64,000 nt of DNA from Spirodela intermedia (GCA_902729315.2 LR746274.1:2445037-2509036); one strand, 5' to 3'. Positions 21,774 to 34,145 are shown, counted from the stretch's first letter. Numbers and translations are program-made. Notes: generated from the sequence alone by a model not told the origin.

Positions 21774-24526
21774 ATGGGCCTCCCCGCGCCGTCGAGGTTG
21801 CTGGCGCTGGCGGCGCTCGCCGCCTGGCTCTGCGTGTGGACGCTGAAGCCGACGCCGGCGTGGAAGATCTGGTGGCACGGCGCCGAGGACTGGGCTGGCC
21901 GCTGGCTCCTCCGCGATGTTGGTGATCCCCGCCGCCCGCCATGGCTCCTCAGAGTTTTCTCTCCTCCTCGCTTCTGGGTCTTCTCTGATCCTCGCCTTTT
22001 ATATCGCAGGCCTCTACGTGCTGGTTTTCAGCTTTCCTCCGCTGACGGCGGCGGCGATGGCGTACCTTCACCTCCATCTCCTGTCCAGAGAAGGGAGGAG
22101 GATCCGGCAAGGCCACTCTCCTCCATGACCACCTCTTCGCTGCCTTTGAACGGCTCCATTCTCTCTCTCAAAACCTGCCATTTTTTTTGGGATCCTGTCA
22201 GCGGGCGGCGACCGGGATGGATGCCCGCCATGTCGAACCCAGTCTTCGTGCTGAACCCGCTCGGCATGGTTTCGGCGTTTGAGCTCCTCATGGCGGCGCT
22301 GTTCGCCACACTGCTGGCGTGGACCTTCTTCTGCGGCATTGCCCGCGACTTCAAGAAGTCAACGGCGGAGAAGTTCCTCCGCCTCCATCTCAGCAGGTCA
22401 ATCGCCGCCGCCGTCGCTCCCTCTCCTCGCCCCGCCGCTGCCCTCTTCTGAGCCCTCCTTCCCGATGCGATTGCAGCCTGCAGGTGAAGGTGATGCAGGT
22501 GGGGACCAGGATGGGCTCGCTGGCGGAGATCTGCCTGGCCGTCCTTCTCTTCCCCATTCTGAGGAAGATGGCGGTGCTCAAACTGGTCGGCGTTCAGTTC
22601 GAGTCCGCCGTCAGATACCACGTCTGGATTGGGAATCTGCTGACCCTCCTAGCGGCGGCGCACGGCGCCGCCGTCATGTCCGTCTGGGCTTCCAAGGGCA
22701 CGCTTCTCAGCGAGGTGGCGTCTCCGATCAAAGTCAAACTCTTCTCTAATCAGAAAACAAGATTCTTCCTCTCCGATTCTAGTCAAACTGCAATCTTTTC
22801 CGTATGTGTTCATCGCAGATGACAAAATGGCCGAGAACAGGCCGCGTGAACCCCGCCGGAGGAGCTGCCCTGGCCACAGGCCTGGTCATCTGGGTTACCT
22901 CCCTCCCCCCAGTGAGGAGGAAGAACTTCCACCTGTTCTACTCGGCCCACCATCTACACGCCGCCTTCCTGGTCTTCTTCCTCCTCCACGGCGGTGATCG
23001 GCACTTCTACACGGTCTCATCAGGGGCTCTTCTCTTCGCCCTAGATAAGCTCGCACGAGTGATCGGATCCAGGCCGGCTGCCTCCATGGTTTCAGCGAAG
23101 ATCCTCCCCTGCAGGGCGATCGAGCTCACCCTTTCCATAAAAGGTAACAACTCTGAGCCAAAGAGCTAACTCCATTCTGACCTCGCCGGCACCGCCTTTT
23201 CCATCATAAATGCGCGACTTTGCAGGCCTGGACTACACCCCGACCAGCTTCATGTTCATCAACGTTCCCGTCATATCCAGGTTTCAGTGGCACCCTTTCA
23301 GCATAACCTCGAGCTCCGCCATGGGCGGCGACAGGGTTTCCTTCGTGATCAAGTGCAATGGCCGGTGGACTGGTTCACTCTACAGCAAGATCAAATCCAT
23401 ACAGAACTCAGACCCCGCCGCCCTCAGATCCTTCGCCGTGGCTGTTGAGGGCCCTTACGGTCCGCCATCCCTTCCCTACGAAAGGTGTGTACATATATAG
23501 TAATTCAGGATTTTTGTAGTGTGAGTAGTTTGATAATTCATGGTGGTCTTCTTGGAAGGTACGATGCTCTGATCCTGGTGGCCGGCGGGTCGGGTATAAC
23601 CCCATTTCTGAGCGTCCTCCGGGAGATCTCCGCCGGGCGAGCCGGGTCGCCGGCGAGGGTGGGGCTGGTGTATTGCGTGAGGAGGGCGGAGGAGCTCGCC
23701 ATCCTGGGCTCGGTGTCGCACCTGCTGCTGAAGAAGAAGAAGAACGGGTTCCCGGGGCTGGTGAGGGTGAAGATCTTCGTCACTAGGGAGGGGAACTCCT
23801 CCGGCGTCTCCGCCAGGGAGCTCATCGAAGCGGCGTCTCAGCAGACATCGACCATCGTCTCCGGCGAGGAGAGCGCACCGACGACAACCGCTCAAAGCCC
23901 GAGCTCGTTAGGGTTCCGGTCTACGGCGGCGGTCACCGGATTTGCCTCCGTCGTCTTCCTCGCCGCCCTCGTGGGCCTGAGCCATGGCTTCCTGCCTCCC
24001 CCAGGGTCTCCCAACGGTTCGTCGTTGGCCACTGACCTCGTCGTCCTCGCCGCCTTCGCCATCGCCGCCGGCTGCGGCGGCGCCCTGGCGATAGCCCTTG
24101 TGAGGAGAACGAGCCCGCAGAAGGACGTCCCCGCGCTCTGCCGGAGCCATGGCGATACCGACAGAGAATCGCAGTCCGAGAATGAACGGGCCCCCGACGG
24201 AGAACCTGAGATATCATTCGGAAATCGGCCAGATCTTCAGGGTAGACTACGATCATATTTCCACAGTTTATACCCATCTATCGATCGTGGTACATTTTAT
24301 TAAATAATCTGGCTGATCGTCTTATTTGATCGGAGTGGGCCTTGCAGCGGCGGTGGAGGATCTACGCGGAACGCTCGGAGCATTTAACCTGGGGGTGTTC
24401 GTCTGCGGTCCGGACTCCATGCAGGAGGCGGTGGCGGAGTTCTGCAGGACCCACCGGAGCTCCGGCGAGGGCCGCGAAGCGTGGAAGCACATCCTGGACT
24501 TCCACTCCATTAAGTTCTCTCTGTAG
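21774..24526 (+). CDS. FRO: Ferric-chelate reductase, FRO1/FRO2 type
   Basis: Reduces Fe(III) chelates at a membrane using cytosolic NADPH. I place eight exons: 21774-21921, 22010-22106, 22202-22396, 22477-22714, 22819-23143, 23226-23484, 23559-24241 and 24348-24526, giving 707 residues against 725 for Arabidopsis FRO2. Both bis-heme helices keep their histidine pairs: RYHVWIGN...AAHG (13 residues between) and SAHHLHAAF...LLHGG (12 between). The FAD motif is HPFSITSS, the NADPH motif GGSGITPF and the C-terminal one VCGPDS. Two helices sit between the NADPH half-sites, as in FRO2. PTSFMFINVPVISRFQWHPF is closer to FRO1-FRO5 than to the FRO6/FRO7 group. The N-terminus is a single hydrophobic helix, with no clear transit peptide. 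Intron 2 (22107-22201) appears to use a GC donor. The gene starts 0.9 kb after PHT2;1 on the same strand. Confidence 0.9.
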
Positions 24527-24727
24527 CTGTCTCTCCGTCTCTCGAAACCGAGCAATCATCGACCCCATATGTCCGCAGAGATCTCGTCTTTCTGGATTGA
24601 ATCCAGGAGAGAAATCGAGCTCATCTAGAGCGTTCACTCACTGCTACTGATCTCCCAAGGCTTAAGCTGTACAATCAACAGCACGAAAATCTCACCCAAG
24701 ATCTTACTGCGTACGGACATGTACATG

Positions 24728-24763
<36 letters not shown>

Positions 24764-24900
24764 GACAGAGGCACAGAGAGTGAAAGAGAGATACAGAGAC
24801 AGTCCTGCCTCGATTAGGCATAGTATTATTGTACATAAAGAAAACAAAAATCTTTGGGCACGCGGTGCGGTGGACGGGGAGAACAAGTTAACCAGGGCCG

Positions 24901-26913
24901 TCAGCGTCCGCTGCTCAGCGGCGGCTGCCCGCCGGCGGCCAGCAGCAGCGCCACCACCTCCTTCATGGAGGGGCGGTTGGCGGGGACGGGGTGGCAGCAG
25001 GCCATCCCGAGCTTGAGCACCAGCTCCATCTCCGCCGGCGGGTAGTCCCCCTCCAGCCGCGGGTCCGCCGCCTCCAGCAGCCTTCCGCCGGCGTAGAGCG
25101 AGCGCACCCACTCGAGCAGGAGGAAGTCGTCCTCCTCGGCATCCTCCGCCATCTCGATCGGCCGCCGTCCGCAGGCCACCTCCAGCGCCACCACCCCAAA
25201 GCTGTACACGTCGCTGGCGGCGGTGGGCGCCGGCTCGCGCGCCAGCTCCGGCGCGAGGTACCCGAGCGTGCCGACCACCCGCGTCCTGCTCGGTGCCTCC
25301 CCGTGCTGCTGCAGCTTCGCCAGACCGAAATCCCCCAGTCGCCCGCGCATGCCGTCGTCGAGGAGAATGTTGCTGGATTTCACGTCCCGGTGGAGCACCA
25401 CCTGGTCCCAGCCGTGGTGGAGGTACTGCAGCCCCTCCGCCACGTCCGCCAACACCCTCCGCCTCCCTTCCCACCCCAGCAGTGGCGCCGCCGCCGCCTT
25501 GGCGCTGCCGGCGGCGGCGAAGGGGGAGGGGAAGATCCAACGGCTGAGGCTGCCGTTGGGCATGAAGTCGTAGACCAGGATGAGCTGCTTCCCCCGCCGG
25601 CACCACCCCTTGATGTGAACCAGGTTCTTGTGCCTGAGCCTGCCCATGCTGGAGATCTCTGCCATGAATTCCTTGAGCCCCTGCTTCGAGTCGTGGGACA
25701 CGCACTTCACTGCCACCTCCGCCGTCTCTCCGCCGACGCCGGTGCCGGCGTCCCCCTTGCCGTCCTTGGGGAAGACCCCCCTGTAGACCTTCCCGAACCC
25801 GCCGGAGCCGACTAGCCGCTCCGCCGAGAACCCCCCGGTGGCCGCCACGAGCTCGGCGTACGCGAACCGGTGAGGCCAGTACTCCTTCTCCCACTCCTCC
25901 ATCTCGTCCTCCTCACCGCCGCCGCGGCGCCGGCGGCGGCTCCGCCAGTGAAAGAAGAAAAACGCCCCCACCCCCAGGGCCAGCGCCGCAGCGGCGCCGG
26001 ACAACCCCGCGGCCAGGTTCTTCAACGGCGAGGAAGAAGACGACGGCGGCGCCGTCGCGAAAACCGGAAGCCCGGTGGTGTTTATATCACGGGCGGGGAG
26101 GCCGTCGTCGCGGAGGCTCCACGCAAGCACCCTCTGCGCCTCCACCCACTGCGTCTTCGACGCAGAGAACCCCACGAACATCTTCTCCGACAGGTACTCG
26201 GTGAGCTCCGGATTGGCGTAGGAGATCAGCGGCCGCGGGGGCTTCTGTACCACCTCCACCGGCGCGACGGTGACCTCGATCAGGCGGCGCGGCCCGTCGA
26301 AGTCGACCCAGGCGCGGACGTTGCGCCCCGACCGCATGTCCACCGGCACGAACTCCTGCCCGCCGGCAGCGCCGGTCCGGTAATAACCGGCGGCGGCGAG
26401 GACCGACGACTCGATGAAGTTGAGGTCGATGCCGACGTGGTTGCCATCGGGCTCCCGGAACTCGGGGTTCCGGCCGGTGTCGAACTCGACGGCGAGCAGC
26501 GGCGCTCGGACCAGAGTGGTGTTGTCGGAGAAGAGCCCGAAGTACTGCCCCGTCAGGCCGGGCACGGCGGTGGTGGCAGAGAGCACGAAGGCGATGCCGA
26601 AGCCAGGGTTGCTCCTGTCCTTGGGTAGCACGGAGAAGACGAACGATGTCGAGAAGGAGGACACAGCGGCGGCGCCGCCGGAGGAGTTCCTGAGCATGAT
26701 GAGCTTGGCGGGGTAGAAAGCGCGGCCGAGGGAGAACTGGTTGGAGTCGTTGGTGAGGCGGACGACGGAGCCCTCCAGGCGGGCGTCGCGGACGAGGGTG
26801 AGATCCCCGGGCTTGATGGAGTTGAGGAGGAAGTCCACGCCGGAGACGGGAGAGAAGACCCGGCAGAGGGAGAGAAGGTAGAGGAAGAATACGCCGGCCG
26901 CCGCCATCTCCAT
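24901..26913 (-). CDS. L-type lectin-domain receptor kinase
   Basis: Intronless, 670 residues. Signal peptide about 1-25; legume-lectin domain about 26-268, with the carbohydrate/metal-site strands AVEFDTGRN and GNHVGIDLNFIES; a Ser/Pro linker; a transmembrane helix about 298-321 followed by an Arg-rich stop-transfer; kinase about 365-650. Kinase hallmarks are all present: GSGGFGKVYRG (369-379), catalytic Lys403 in VAVKCV, HRDVKSSN with Asp510, DFG at 528-530 and APE at 554-556. It is therefore an RD kinase expected to be active. Such proteins act at the plasma membrane in defence or development. KGWCRRGKQLILVYDFMPNG is typical of the class; I cannot assign a clade. The juxtamembrane region is acidic. 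It ends 375 bp from the end of the FRO gene, tail-to-tail, with a GA-rich microsatellite (24729-24748) between them. Confidence 0.93.
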   Translation of the reverse strand: MEMAAAGVFFLYLLSLCRVFSPVSGVDFLLNSIKPGDLTLVRDARLEGSVVRLTNDSNQFSLGRAFYPAKLIMLRNSSGGAAAVSSFSTSFVFSVLPKDRSNPGFGIAFVLSATTAVPGLTGQYFGLFSDNTTLVRAPLLAVEFDTGRNPEFREPDGNHVGIDLNFIESSVLAAAGYYRTGAAGGQEFVPVDMRSGRNVRAWVDFDGPRRLIEVTVAPVEVVQKPPRPLISYANPELTEYLSEKMFVGFSASKTQWVEAQRVLAWSLRDDGLPARDINTTGLPVFATAPPSSSSSPLKNLAAGLSGAAAALALGVGAFFFFHWRSRRRRRGGGEEDEMEEWEKEYWPHRFAYAELVAATGGFSAERLVGSGGFGKVYRGVFPKDGKGDAGTGVGGETAEVAVKCVSHDSKQGLKEFMAEISSMGRLRHKNLVHIKGWCRRGKQLILVYDFMPNGSLSRWIFPSPFAAAGSAKAAAAPLLGWEGRRRVLADVAEGLQYLHHGWDQVVLHRDVKSSNILLDDGMRGRLGDFGLAKLQQHGEAPSRTRVVGTLGYLAPELAREPAPTAASDVYSFGVVALEVACGRRPIEMAEDAEEDDFLLLEWVRSLYAGGRLLEAADPRLEGDYPPAEMELVLKLGMACCHPVPANRPSMKEVVALLLAAGGQPPLSSGR

Positions 26914-27562
26914 GGCCGTCGTCGGCTTTCCCCTTTCAAATCTGCCCGGCGGCGACGGCGAGGCTCATTTGGGGACGGATCGAGGGGGAGTCCATTTAGA
27001 CTGTTGCTGCCGTCAACACGGGTGTATCCTTCAAGAATTTAACAGGGTACTCCGACCCAGTGCGGTTAACGTCGGTCTCCCAACTACCCCCGACCATGGC
27101 CCGCAAGGATAATAGAATCCGAAAACTCTCTCTCTCTATCTATCTATCTCTAACTCTCAAAAACCCTTTCTTTAAATGGTAATCGGCAAAAATTCTAAGG
27201 GGCGATCCTTTGTCAATGAAATCAGTCAGTCCAGATCACAATCAACCCATTTCAGGCACTACAAAAAATCAATAGATTTCATCAACAGCATTCTCAATTT
27301 CAAGGAAACACCAAGTTTCCTATCTTACCAATAAAATCAGATCAAAATATAACTTGAAGACTCTAAGTCAACCCACATTGAAGTTTAAAGTTTAAGATTT
27401 AGGGTTTGCTTGGATTAAGAGTTGGGGTAGATGCCATCAGTAGAGATACAAACGGAAATATTCTCATACCAAAATCACAAGATAAAAGAGAGGCAGAAAA
27501 TGAACATACTCGTGCATATGATTCACATGATTCACCTCGAGAGAATATGATTTATTTCAGGA
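26914..27562. other. Spacer upstream of the lectin kinase
   Basis: Contains the divergent upstream side of the lectin kinase and a CTCTCT/TATC microsatellite at about 27125-27150. The 3' end of the APC15-like gene follows at 27563. No other gene is seen. Confidence 0.5.
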
Positions 27563-30500
27563 TCAACCTGTTTCCTGCTCGAACTCATCTCCGTCAGATT
27601 CCTCGATGTTGTCGGCATCGTCTTCCTCTGCCTCGGCATCAAAGTCCTCTTTGTAGTCGTGGGCCGCTTTGCCCACCACTACCAGGTCGCTGTTCCTCTT
27701 TCTGATCTCATTCAACTGCAGGAACATAAAGCCGAAATCAAACCCTAATACCTTAACAATGATGTTATGGGAAAAAAAATTATAACAGAAAGATCTCTTA
27801 ACAGTGAGAAAAGCAAGAAACTAAATGATATTCCTTAGTGAGAACTTTGATCATTCGTATTATTTATCACCCATAGAAGAGGAAAATATACTTCGATTCC
27901 CGCACATCGGGCCAGTTAAAATCTTTCCCTCTATATTCTCTTGGGCCTCTTCCACATATCCATGAGAAAAGTGTCTCCCAAACCAAAGATAGAAAGGCAA
28001 TGCTGAAAAGCTGATTCTTTAGTATGTTGAGTCAGCTGCAATATTGGAATCACCTTGCGATATTAGATGGGGGATTGACTAGAAGAGGGGAAGGGGGAGA
28101 GAGAGAGAAAGAGAGGAGGCAGATGTAGCGAGGCAAGAAAGTAGGGAAGCAAATAGGAGGGGAGGAAATGGAGGAAAGAAGGGGAGTAATACAAAAGAGA
28201 ATACACACTGCTGCTACAGAGGTCATAGAGCACTGCCAATTGGGACCAGTTATCACCGACCACAGTGACGGGCTGCCTCTTGAAGCTCCACACGACGCCA
28301 ATGTGTTTGAAAAAGCATGGCAAGTGATCAGGGGAAGGAACCTTCGGCTAAAGTTGAGATTTACTCCAAAGCACCTGCTAAAGATTTTATTTTCATATAT
28401 GTATTTTATTTTCTCTTTTCTTTCCCCCCTTTTCAAATCCAAATTCGGCTTTCACCTTAGATCAGCCAATGACCGGAATGGATACGGCCAAACTAGCAAC
28501 TTCTGTCTCCACTTGGAAGAGCAGACTATCAGCATCATATCCGAACTTCCACTGCCATTACTACACCTCCTCATCCTATGAACATTGAAGAAGTCAATCC
28601 CCACACCACCCCCTCACCAAATATTTCACATACCAAGGAATGCAATGATCAACAATGCCGAAAGATCTGAAGATAGCCTCACCAGGGGCATTCTGCTATA
28701 CCACCCTTTGCAAAGGGATGATCTGTTCTTATCTCTGTAATCCACTGAATATGCATCTCATGATTATTTCTGGTTTACAGAGTTATATCTTCAGAACGCC
28801 AGCACTTAGCAGCAGTTTTCTAAAAGAATGCGTCAACTTTAGTAGCAAAGTTTTTTTTAAAAATTAAATATTGTCACTACATGATGCGTTCTTCATCGTC
28901 AAGGGCTTCAGCAAAGCACCCTACTGCAAAATCTCTCTCAGGTATCCCTTCCCAATGTCTTCCATACCCTCAGTGTTCACTCATCTTGACTTGTGGCAAC
29001 CCCTGCTGAAGTTGCATAAATCCTCTTTTTTTCGCCAACTCTTCTTTTGAATTGAAAATGATACCAGCTTAGTCCTTAAACAAATCCTTTTCATTGTCAG
29101 CGTGTGAATATTTTACAGAGTATCTTAAACCATTACAGCCAAGGTCTGATAGAAGATTTGATAGAGTACTCATAATTTTATAAAATATATTTCTCGAGAA
29201 AGCTTAACCCCAAGATAAGATAACAATAGTTGATATCGTCCAGAATACCTCCTCAATGTCATACAAACAACATCCCGCCTACCCATTAAACATTTGAACG
29301 ATAATGATGAAATTCCCCACCACCTAAAACATAAAAAAATAATTAAGTGGACATCAACAAACTAGTCCACGCAATCTAGCACTCTCCAAAACCAAGTGGC
29401 TATCCTAAACAAAGATATTGGGTGTACAGATTCCATTCCTTATTCGGATTTCTATCACAGAGCTTGCAGGTTTTATTATTTTAATAGGTAGGTCTCATGT
29501 GATACTCATGATAAAAAAGATGTGATACTAAAAAATAGCACCTAAAGGATTTGTTTATTTCCTTTTTTCTTCATAAAAATGTATTCCTCTGCAAACAAAC
29601 AAGATACGGTCATGGAAAAAAAAACAATACATTCCTGATAATAACGTGGAATTGAAGACGAAGTTCAAAAGAATATCAACAGTGAAAAGCCACAAATACG
29701 AGAGCAACGGGTTTTGAAGTAAGAGATAGGACCAAGCGCCCCCCAGGAAGAGAACAGAAGCCATGCAACCAGTTTTTAGGATCATAACGGAAAGATGTAA
29801 CATTAAATCTGTGTTTCCAAGTAAAAGAAAGATATATGACAACGTCCACTCCATTCCTCAGTCGACGAACAGGATACGGTCATGGAAAGAAAAACGCATT
29901 CTTGATAATAACGAGGAATTAAAGGTGAAATTCAAAAGAATACCAACCGTGGAAAGCCACAAACATGAGGGCAATGTGTTTCGAAGCGAGAGAGAAGACA
30001 AAGCTCCCCCCATGGAGACAACAGAAGCCATGAAGTCAACTTTTAGAATCATAAAGGAAAGATGTAACATTAAATATGCATTTCCAAGTAAAATAAATCT
30101 ATGTGACAAGGTTCATTTCATTTTCGCCAACGTCAGTTTGATACCATGCAAAGTAACTAGCAAAATCTCAAATAAAAGATAGCATAATTTAAAAGACACT
30201 TAATCTGTGTTCTAATGTTGAAGAAAGTCTTAATGCACAAGGTTTACTCCGTATTCACATAAATCAGTTTCATTCCAAAAGAGGCTTTGAAAAAAAAATT
30301 CACTTCCTTCTTCGGGTAGCAATATCATGAAAATTTACTCATTCACCACGATATCCTTTATCTTCCCTGAAAATCAAAGTATAGCATACTCCTCTTGTAA
30401 CTCATTGAACCATAACAAAACTCAAGGCTGATTGCGTAGTGTTCCATGTAGATGACGATGGTCTTGATGATGGCAACAAGACTTTTGATATCTCCATGAT

Positions 30501-31062
30501 CCATAATTCCAACTGGCCAGCAGGTTTATTCTTGCACTTCTAGGAAAGACTAAAAGGATCAGCCTAGTCGCTCTCTGCGGCGCTAAAAGTGCGCCTTCCA
30601 GAAAAGACGTTGAAGGAACCAAATGGACAAATATACAGAAATCAGATGTAACGTTTTATATCAACGGAAGACATGGCTGAAGGTCGGCAGAAAGGAATCC
30701 AAACATTTTATAAGATAATGAAACTGGAAGCTACTTTTCAGGAGATCGCAACATTCTCGAAGCCACAAACTCAATCACTCGCTCACAAAGACATACTGGA
30801 CAAGGAAAAAAATACGAAGCAGCAGTGATAAACTGCACACAGGAGAACCAAGCAACCAACCTGAGGCTCCTCAAACATCACCAATAACAAGAACACATGA
30901 GAACGAAGAGAAACGGGGTCCCACCTTGTCTTCCAGCTCGGATTCCTCCATCGCCAGGAGGATCTCGTCATTCTGGGCGCTCGACCACAGGGGGAGGAGA
31001 ACCGACGACGGAATCAAAGGCGGCGACGGGTACTGCCGCATGAACGCCGGATACTGCAACAT
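27563..31062 (-). CDS. Probable APC15-like anaphase-promoting complex subunit
   Basis: Two exons on the minus strand, 31062-30925 and 27715-27563, separated by a 3.2-kb GT-AG intron in phase 0, giving 96 residues. The N-terminal half reads MLQYPAFMRQYPSPP then VLLPLWSSAQNDEILLAMEE; the second half begins LNEIRKRNSDLVVVGKAAHD and ends in an acidic tail (EEDDADNIEESDGDE). The order LPLW, an acidic helix, then an N-x-L-V-x-x-G-K motif before a long acidic tail matches APC15, a small cell-cycle ubiquitin-ligase subunit that in animals promotes release of the checkpoint complex. The match is by recollection of the pattern in human APC15, so the name is inference; the gene structure is better supported than the name. 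Alternative: an unrelated small acidic nuclear protein. Confidence 0.55.
29603..30142. repeat. Two-copy 270-bp tandem duplication in an intron
   Basis: GATACGGTCATGGAAA begins one copy at 29603 and the next at 29873, a period of 270 bp. Matching landmarks run through both units: GAAAGATGTAACATTAAAT, TTTCCAAGTAAAA and AGAAGCCATG. The copies have diverged visibly. The duplication lies wholly inside the intron of the APC15-like gene. Confidence 0.8.
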
Positions 31063-33902
31063 CTCCCTCGCCGCCCTGCCCCAACTCTCTCTCTCTCTGG
31101 CGGCCGCAGACCATCGATTCCTCTCTATTCCCACTGTCAAGGGGAAAGGGGTAAGGATGATTTAGTCATTTCATATTCAAATTCGAAGGGAGTCACCGCC
31201 GACCGGCCAGAACCGGCCCGACCCGATCCAAGCCGGCTTAGCCGGTTCAGCCCCTGAACCTAAACCCTGCTACGTTAAAGTCATATAAAAAGGTTTGGGT
31301 GTAAAAACATTAAATTCAATATACCTGCTTTTGAATTCAGTATAAACATATTTTCATTTTAAGTTTAAATTTTAAATTTCTTCTTTGGGTAGCATATAAT
31401 TTGTAATTTAATTAATATTTTTCAGTCATAAAGAAAAGTGGTACAGAAGTAAGCCTGATTTTGCTCGTTGAAATCTACGGGAATCCAAAAAATATAAATA
31501 TATTTATTTATTTTTAAAAAATATATTTAAAAAGAATATAGACAAAAAGCTCGAAGCGTTGGATTTAGGGAAGTCCTTTTTGCGACATTTAAACAGGAAT
31601 GATCAGTGAAAACTGGTTTGAGGCGCGGAGGTGAACCATCTTAATGGGCCGAGCCGAGGTGTTATTCTCGGATACGGCCCAAGTAGATCACTTTACGAAA
31701 GTCAATATAACTTTCCCCAAAAATGACGCTAAAATCATCACCCTAACAAGTCAAACTTCTAGCTATATCTTTTATTATATGACTTAAATAGTAACTTTAT
31801 AATGAAGTCATCGAATAAATAAAATTATTTTTTTTTTTGTGTAGGAAGTTAGGCGCCGATTCAACGCGAGGCGGTTGAATGGTTCAGTCAGCCCCGAGCG
31901 TGTTCAAACGCCGGTCCACGACCAACGCATTTTCCAGTTCCCCGGTGAAAAGTCCAGTCCACGCAAACGCGGTTTGGAAGCCACCCTCCACCTCGCCCCT
32001 GCCGCCCACCGCCTTCCGCCGACGACTTTGCTTAATCTTCCACGTGTAGCCATTAGCTGCGGACACGCAAATGTGTCAGATGACTACTCGCGGTGCCCCA
32101 CCCAACGCCCGTCCATCTGGCGAGCTCAGACCACTACTTTCCGTCGGTTCGTTATTCTGCTTTGCACCTCGACGGAGCACTACGGAATATTTTTAAGATT
32201 ATTCCGTTAAATCGGTCTTCTGGATTCGCTACAGGGACCCACTCCGAAAGAGATTATTCGAGGAGGGGGAGATTAGTCAGTGATGGCGGTTACGGAGCGG
32301 CGTGGATAACTACCAGGTCAATTATTCAGTAAGATGACCGGGCCACACGTGATCCTCAGATGAGATCGTCCCGCCAGAGCAACCGCGCGCTGGCGGGATC
32401 AGATATTTCCCCCGGGGAGGGTGGATATCTTAAATTATGTTATTCCTGCGGGGATTGCAACAACCTGGGGAAAGCTGGGGCCCACTTGCGAGGAGATGTC
32501 CAGCGGTGGACGGGGACGATTATTTGTTTTCCAGGAGGTTCTAATTTTCCTTTAAAATCCCACCGAATTAAAGAATATTCGCTCCCTCATTCAAAGCGAG
32601 TAATTTTCGGTGGAAATAATAATAAATGCACGCAGAATATGTCCAAGAAGGCCCCCCCGGCCGGCACGTCTCTTCAAGGATAACCGCCGACTGTGCAAAC
32701 CATCGGGCTCCGCTACAACGCTTTGGTGTCGACACCTGGCCCCCGCGCCCGGCAGTTCCTTCTAGACAGAGAAAACGAAATACCTCCCCTCTCTCTCTCT
32801 CTCTCCCCTCGTCGCCGTGGGCGGGAGAGGAGGGGGCGGTGAAGAGGATACACGAGGCGCTCATGGGGGAAGGCAAGTGGCTCATCGCCGGCCAGCCTCC
32901 CGGGGCGGAGGGGCGGAGGGGCGGCCAGGCCCCGCCGCTCTGGGCTCCACGCCGCCTCGACACCATGCCGGTACACGACGAGCCCCCCCCCCCGCCAGCT
33001 TGTGGAGCCGCTTAACGGCAACCAGTAGAGATAGAGAGAGAAAGAGAGAGATGGGACTCACCAGAATTCCTGCCCGTTGGGGGAGAGGGGATAAGGTGGA
33101 GATAAATCCGGATATACTCCGCACCTTACAAAAACAGTGCCGAAGAACCACGGAGGAACACTAAAGAGGAGGAGAGGCAGAAAGCGACGACTCACGACGG
33201 GGATGGATATACACCTGCTGCGGGCCCCACATGGCTCCCCCATCGGCCGCCATCTGGCCCACTCCCCCCCGGAGGCCCAACTTGTGGTAGGCGCTCGCCG
33301 GGGAGATTCCCCTGCGCCATGCGTGCCGCGCTGCACGGCGCCCCTGCTCGTGGGCCGAGAGGGCGCACCAAATCATCCGAGCGGTCGTACGATAAAAATT
33401 AGATAATTTTAAAATGGCTTATATTTCTCTTTTTTCGTATTTTTAATATTAAATGGACGAGGAAGGAAAGACGAGTCGTGGGCCGTCGGGTCGCCATAGA
33501 AACGAGTGATGTGGCTGGTTTATGACGTCATCATGATATCATCGATCCCGGGAACCGCGGCGCGCCACAGAACTCACCGTGCGGGATGAAAAGATTTTCA
33601 CGTGGGAGGAGCTATGATGAAGGCACGCGTCGAATTCGCCTCTGCTCGAATCGGGTCTTCTGACTCGGAAGGGTCTGGAGCGCGCCGCAATTATTGGCCG
33701 CTGTCCCCTTCCGCCGTCATTCTCCGCCACTGGCTGACGTTGCCAACTGATTCGTACCGGACTCCGTTACGTTTCCGTCGGGACGCCTCCTAACGGCGTT
33801 CCGATTATCCCGGGGTGTAAGTAATTGACCGACGGTGCGGTAAAAACCACTGACGGCGGTTTGTCCGCCATTTTAACCCGGCGGGTTCGTGGTGCAGGAC
33901 GC
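31063..33902. other. Intergenic region, GC-rich in its right half
   Basis: 31.2-31.85 kb is AT-rich. 31.85-33.9 kb is GC-rich, with many overlapping frames on both strands but no domain and no convincing splice-linked protein. CT-rich and CCGG-rich tracts (31200-31250, 32780-32810) account for several frames. It probably contains the promoter of the PB1-domain gene. No gene is supported. Confidence 0.45.
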
Positions 33903-33910
33903 TATAAATA
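33903..33910 (+). promoter_or_regulatory. TATA box of the PB1-domain gene
   Basis: TATAAATA lies about 240 bases upstream of the ATG at 34146. The sequence that follows is a TC-rich leader typical of plant 5' untranslated regions. Confidence 0.6.
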
Positions 33911-34145
33911 AGGGTGGAGAGGGGGCTGAGGGAAGGCTTGAAGGCGAACTATCTTCTCTTCCAGAATCGTCTTCTCTTCTCCTCTCTACTCTTCTCTTCT
34001 CTGTTCTTTTTTCCACCTTCGGTCTCCATCGTGGTTCAGGCGGCTCACCAGGAGATTCTTTCCTTCGATCGCTCACCGGCCAAACCCAGCGAGTTGACTG
34101 GCCTGTGTGGAGGCGCCGACGCCGGAGATAAGCTTTGAAGGTAGC

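Noticed and set aside
24704-26628. Long plus- and minus-strand frames overlapping the lectin kinase
   Set aside because: GC-rich shadow frames of the kinase gene; they lack domains, while the 670-residue frame has a complete lectin and kinase.
32626-33406. Overlapping frames on both strands in GC-rich DNA
   Set aside because: No domain, no splice-linked extension and low complexity; probably promoter DNA of the PB1 gene.
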